Shown: positions 33,922-34,626 of the stretch, in pieces
Layout: each line of letters opens with the position of its first letter
Position numbering within the stretch: position 1 is the stretch's first letter
Source of the DNA: Spirochaetales bacterium
GTDB lineage: Bacteria; Spirochaetota; GWE2-31-10
NCBI GenBank assembly: GCA_017624275.1
Contig: JAGANG010000011.1
Coordinates: 1 to 34,626 of the forward strand
Direction: 5' to 3'
DNA length: 34,626 bases
Translations under genes and position numbers: made by a program
The notes under the pieces: model-generated
Database searches by the model: none
The model's input: the letters and a program-made list of their open reading frames with translations, nothing else
Told to the model about the DNA's origin: nothing

Positions 33922-34626
33922 ATGAAAAAACTATTAAAAAAGATACTTTGGCTGTTTCCTTGGCTAGGCAACATTCTTTATAAAAAAGAATTGAGGATTA
34001 TACGTAATTCAAGATACTTCGATGAAAAATACTATTATTTTTTACGTCCGGACGTTTTTGCTTCAAAAAAAGATGCAGCATTGCATTATTTACTGTACGG
34101 CTGGGAAGAAAAAGTTAATCCTTCAGAATTCTTTTATACATCAGAATATTTAACAGCTTACTCGGATGTAAATTTTAATCCGCTTTTGCATTATGAATGG
34201 TTTGGAAAAAATGAAAACAGAAACATTGGAATAAAACCGTTTTTAACTGAAAGAAATAATAAATTAGAAGAAAATATAACTTTTGCCAGACGACAAATAA
34301 CAGAAGTTCAATTTGTAGTTCAAGAGGAACAAAAATCAAAACAAAATTATCTTAACAACAGTATAACTGAATTAAAAAACAGATTATCTGCATTAGAAAG
34401 CAAAAATCGTGAAATCGAAGAACTAAAAAAACAAATAAACAACTTTACCAACTCTTTACAATCTAAATTAGCTGAGCAACAAAATGATTTCGAATCTAAA
34501 TTAGCTGAGCAACAAAATGATTTCGAATCTAAATTAGCTGAGCAACAAAATGATTTCGAATCTAAATTAGCTGAGCAACAAAATGATTTCGAATCTAAAT
34601 TAGCTGAACAACAAAATGATTTCGAA
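33922..34626 (+). CDS. Coiled-coil protein, paralog of the 29612 gene, cut by window end
   Basis: 235 codons visible, no stop. ATG 33922 with AGGGAGA (33908-33914). The N-terminal ~107 residues ('KKLLKKILWLFPWLGNILYKKEL', 'RYFDEKYYYFLRPDV', 'NPLLHYEWFGKNENRN') are closely related to the protein encoded at 29612; bases 34187-34238 are identical to 29877-29928. The coiled coil then differs: about 57 residues present in the first protein before 'FARRQ' are missing here, and from 34462 the sequence becomes a run of 33-base units encoding SKLAEQQNDFE. Whether a methyltransferase domain follows, as in the paralog, is outside the window. Confidence 0.8.
   Translation, partial: MKKLLKKILWLFPWLGNILYKKELRIIRNSRYFDEKYYYFLRPDVFASKKDAALHYLLYGWEEKVNPSEFFYTSEYLTAYSDVNFNPLLHYEWFGKNENRNIGIKPFLTERNNKLEENITFARRQITEVQFVVQEEQKSKQNYLNNSITELKNRLSALESKNREIEELKKQINNFTNSLQSKLAEQQNDFESKLAEQQNDFESKLAEQQNDFESKLAEQQNDFESKLAEQQNDFE
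34462..34626 (+). repeat. 33-bp tandem repeat, at least five units, in frame
   Basis: Units at 34462-34494, 34495-34527, 34528-34560, 34561-34593 and 34594-34626. The first four are identical; the fifth has one G-to-A change (silent). Each encodes the 11-residue unit SKLAEQQNDFE. The array continues to the window edge, so the true copy number is unknown. Confidence 0.97.

Noticed and set aside
34462-34626. CRISPR array
   Set aside because: The 33-base units are directly adjacent with no spacers and encode an in-frame coiled-coil repeat.

Overview
AT-rich bacterial DNA that reads as a spirochaete, most likely a host-associated Treponema. The evidence is the style of the lipoproteins (long acidic or Pro-rich linkers after the lipobox, Ig-like and FN3-like modules), an L21-Prp-L27-Obg-NadD-LCP gene string, and a second EF-G of the spirochaete/mitochondrial EFG2 type. 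The genus is an inference; no rRNA or tRNA is present to fix it.

Layout. (1) 1-6.5 kb: the 5' end of a REP-associated (Y1/IS200-like) transposase, then three surface lipoprotein genes on the + strand. The first carries FN3/Ig-like modules; the other two are paralogs ending in transglutaminase-like domains with an intact Cys/His/Asp triad. Each paralog is followed by a near-identical intrinsic terminator and a REP hairpin whose GAGGTCTGGG arms also occur beside the transposase. (2) 6.6-14.2 kb, - strand: two LysM + M23 peptidases, an MBL-fold hydrolase, a VanY-type D,D-carboxypeptidase with its overlapping lipoprotein gene, and a large helical protein of unknown function. (3) 14.4-14.95 kb: a small orphan sigma-70-type factor on the + strand. 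(4) 15-19.5 kb, - strand: a tightly packed housekeeping operon rplU-prp-rpmA-obgE-nadD-LCP-ispH with a promoter upstream of rplU and a strong bidirectional terminator at its end. (5) 19.7-21.7 kb, - strand: EF-G2-like GTPase, probably a ribosome-recycling factor, with no Shine-Dalgarno and a promoter that would give an almost leaderless mRNA. (6) 21.8 kb to the end, + strand: a surface polysaccharide locus holding a GT2-DUF4422 glycosyltransferase, galE, a small membrane protein, a GlfT2-like galactofuranosyltransferase, the Wzm/Wzt ABC exporter (Wzt with a glycan-binding C-terminal domain), a coiled-coil protein with a methyltransferase-like domain, a double GT2 glycosyltransferase, and a second coiled-coil paralog cut by the window end.

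How it works together. Region 6 looks like an ABC-transporter-dependent glycan pathway. The most interesting idea is that the coiled-coil/methyltransferase proteins play a WbdD-like part (chain capping plus molecular ruler). The second copy contains at least five near-identical 33-bp units, each encoding an 11-residue coiled-coil repeat, so slippage could change ruler length and hence glycan length. Region 1 is a second source of surface variation: duplicated lipoproteins, REP elements, a G8 tract and a palindrome that could hide the ribosome-binding site of the first lipoprotein gene.
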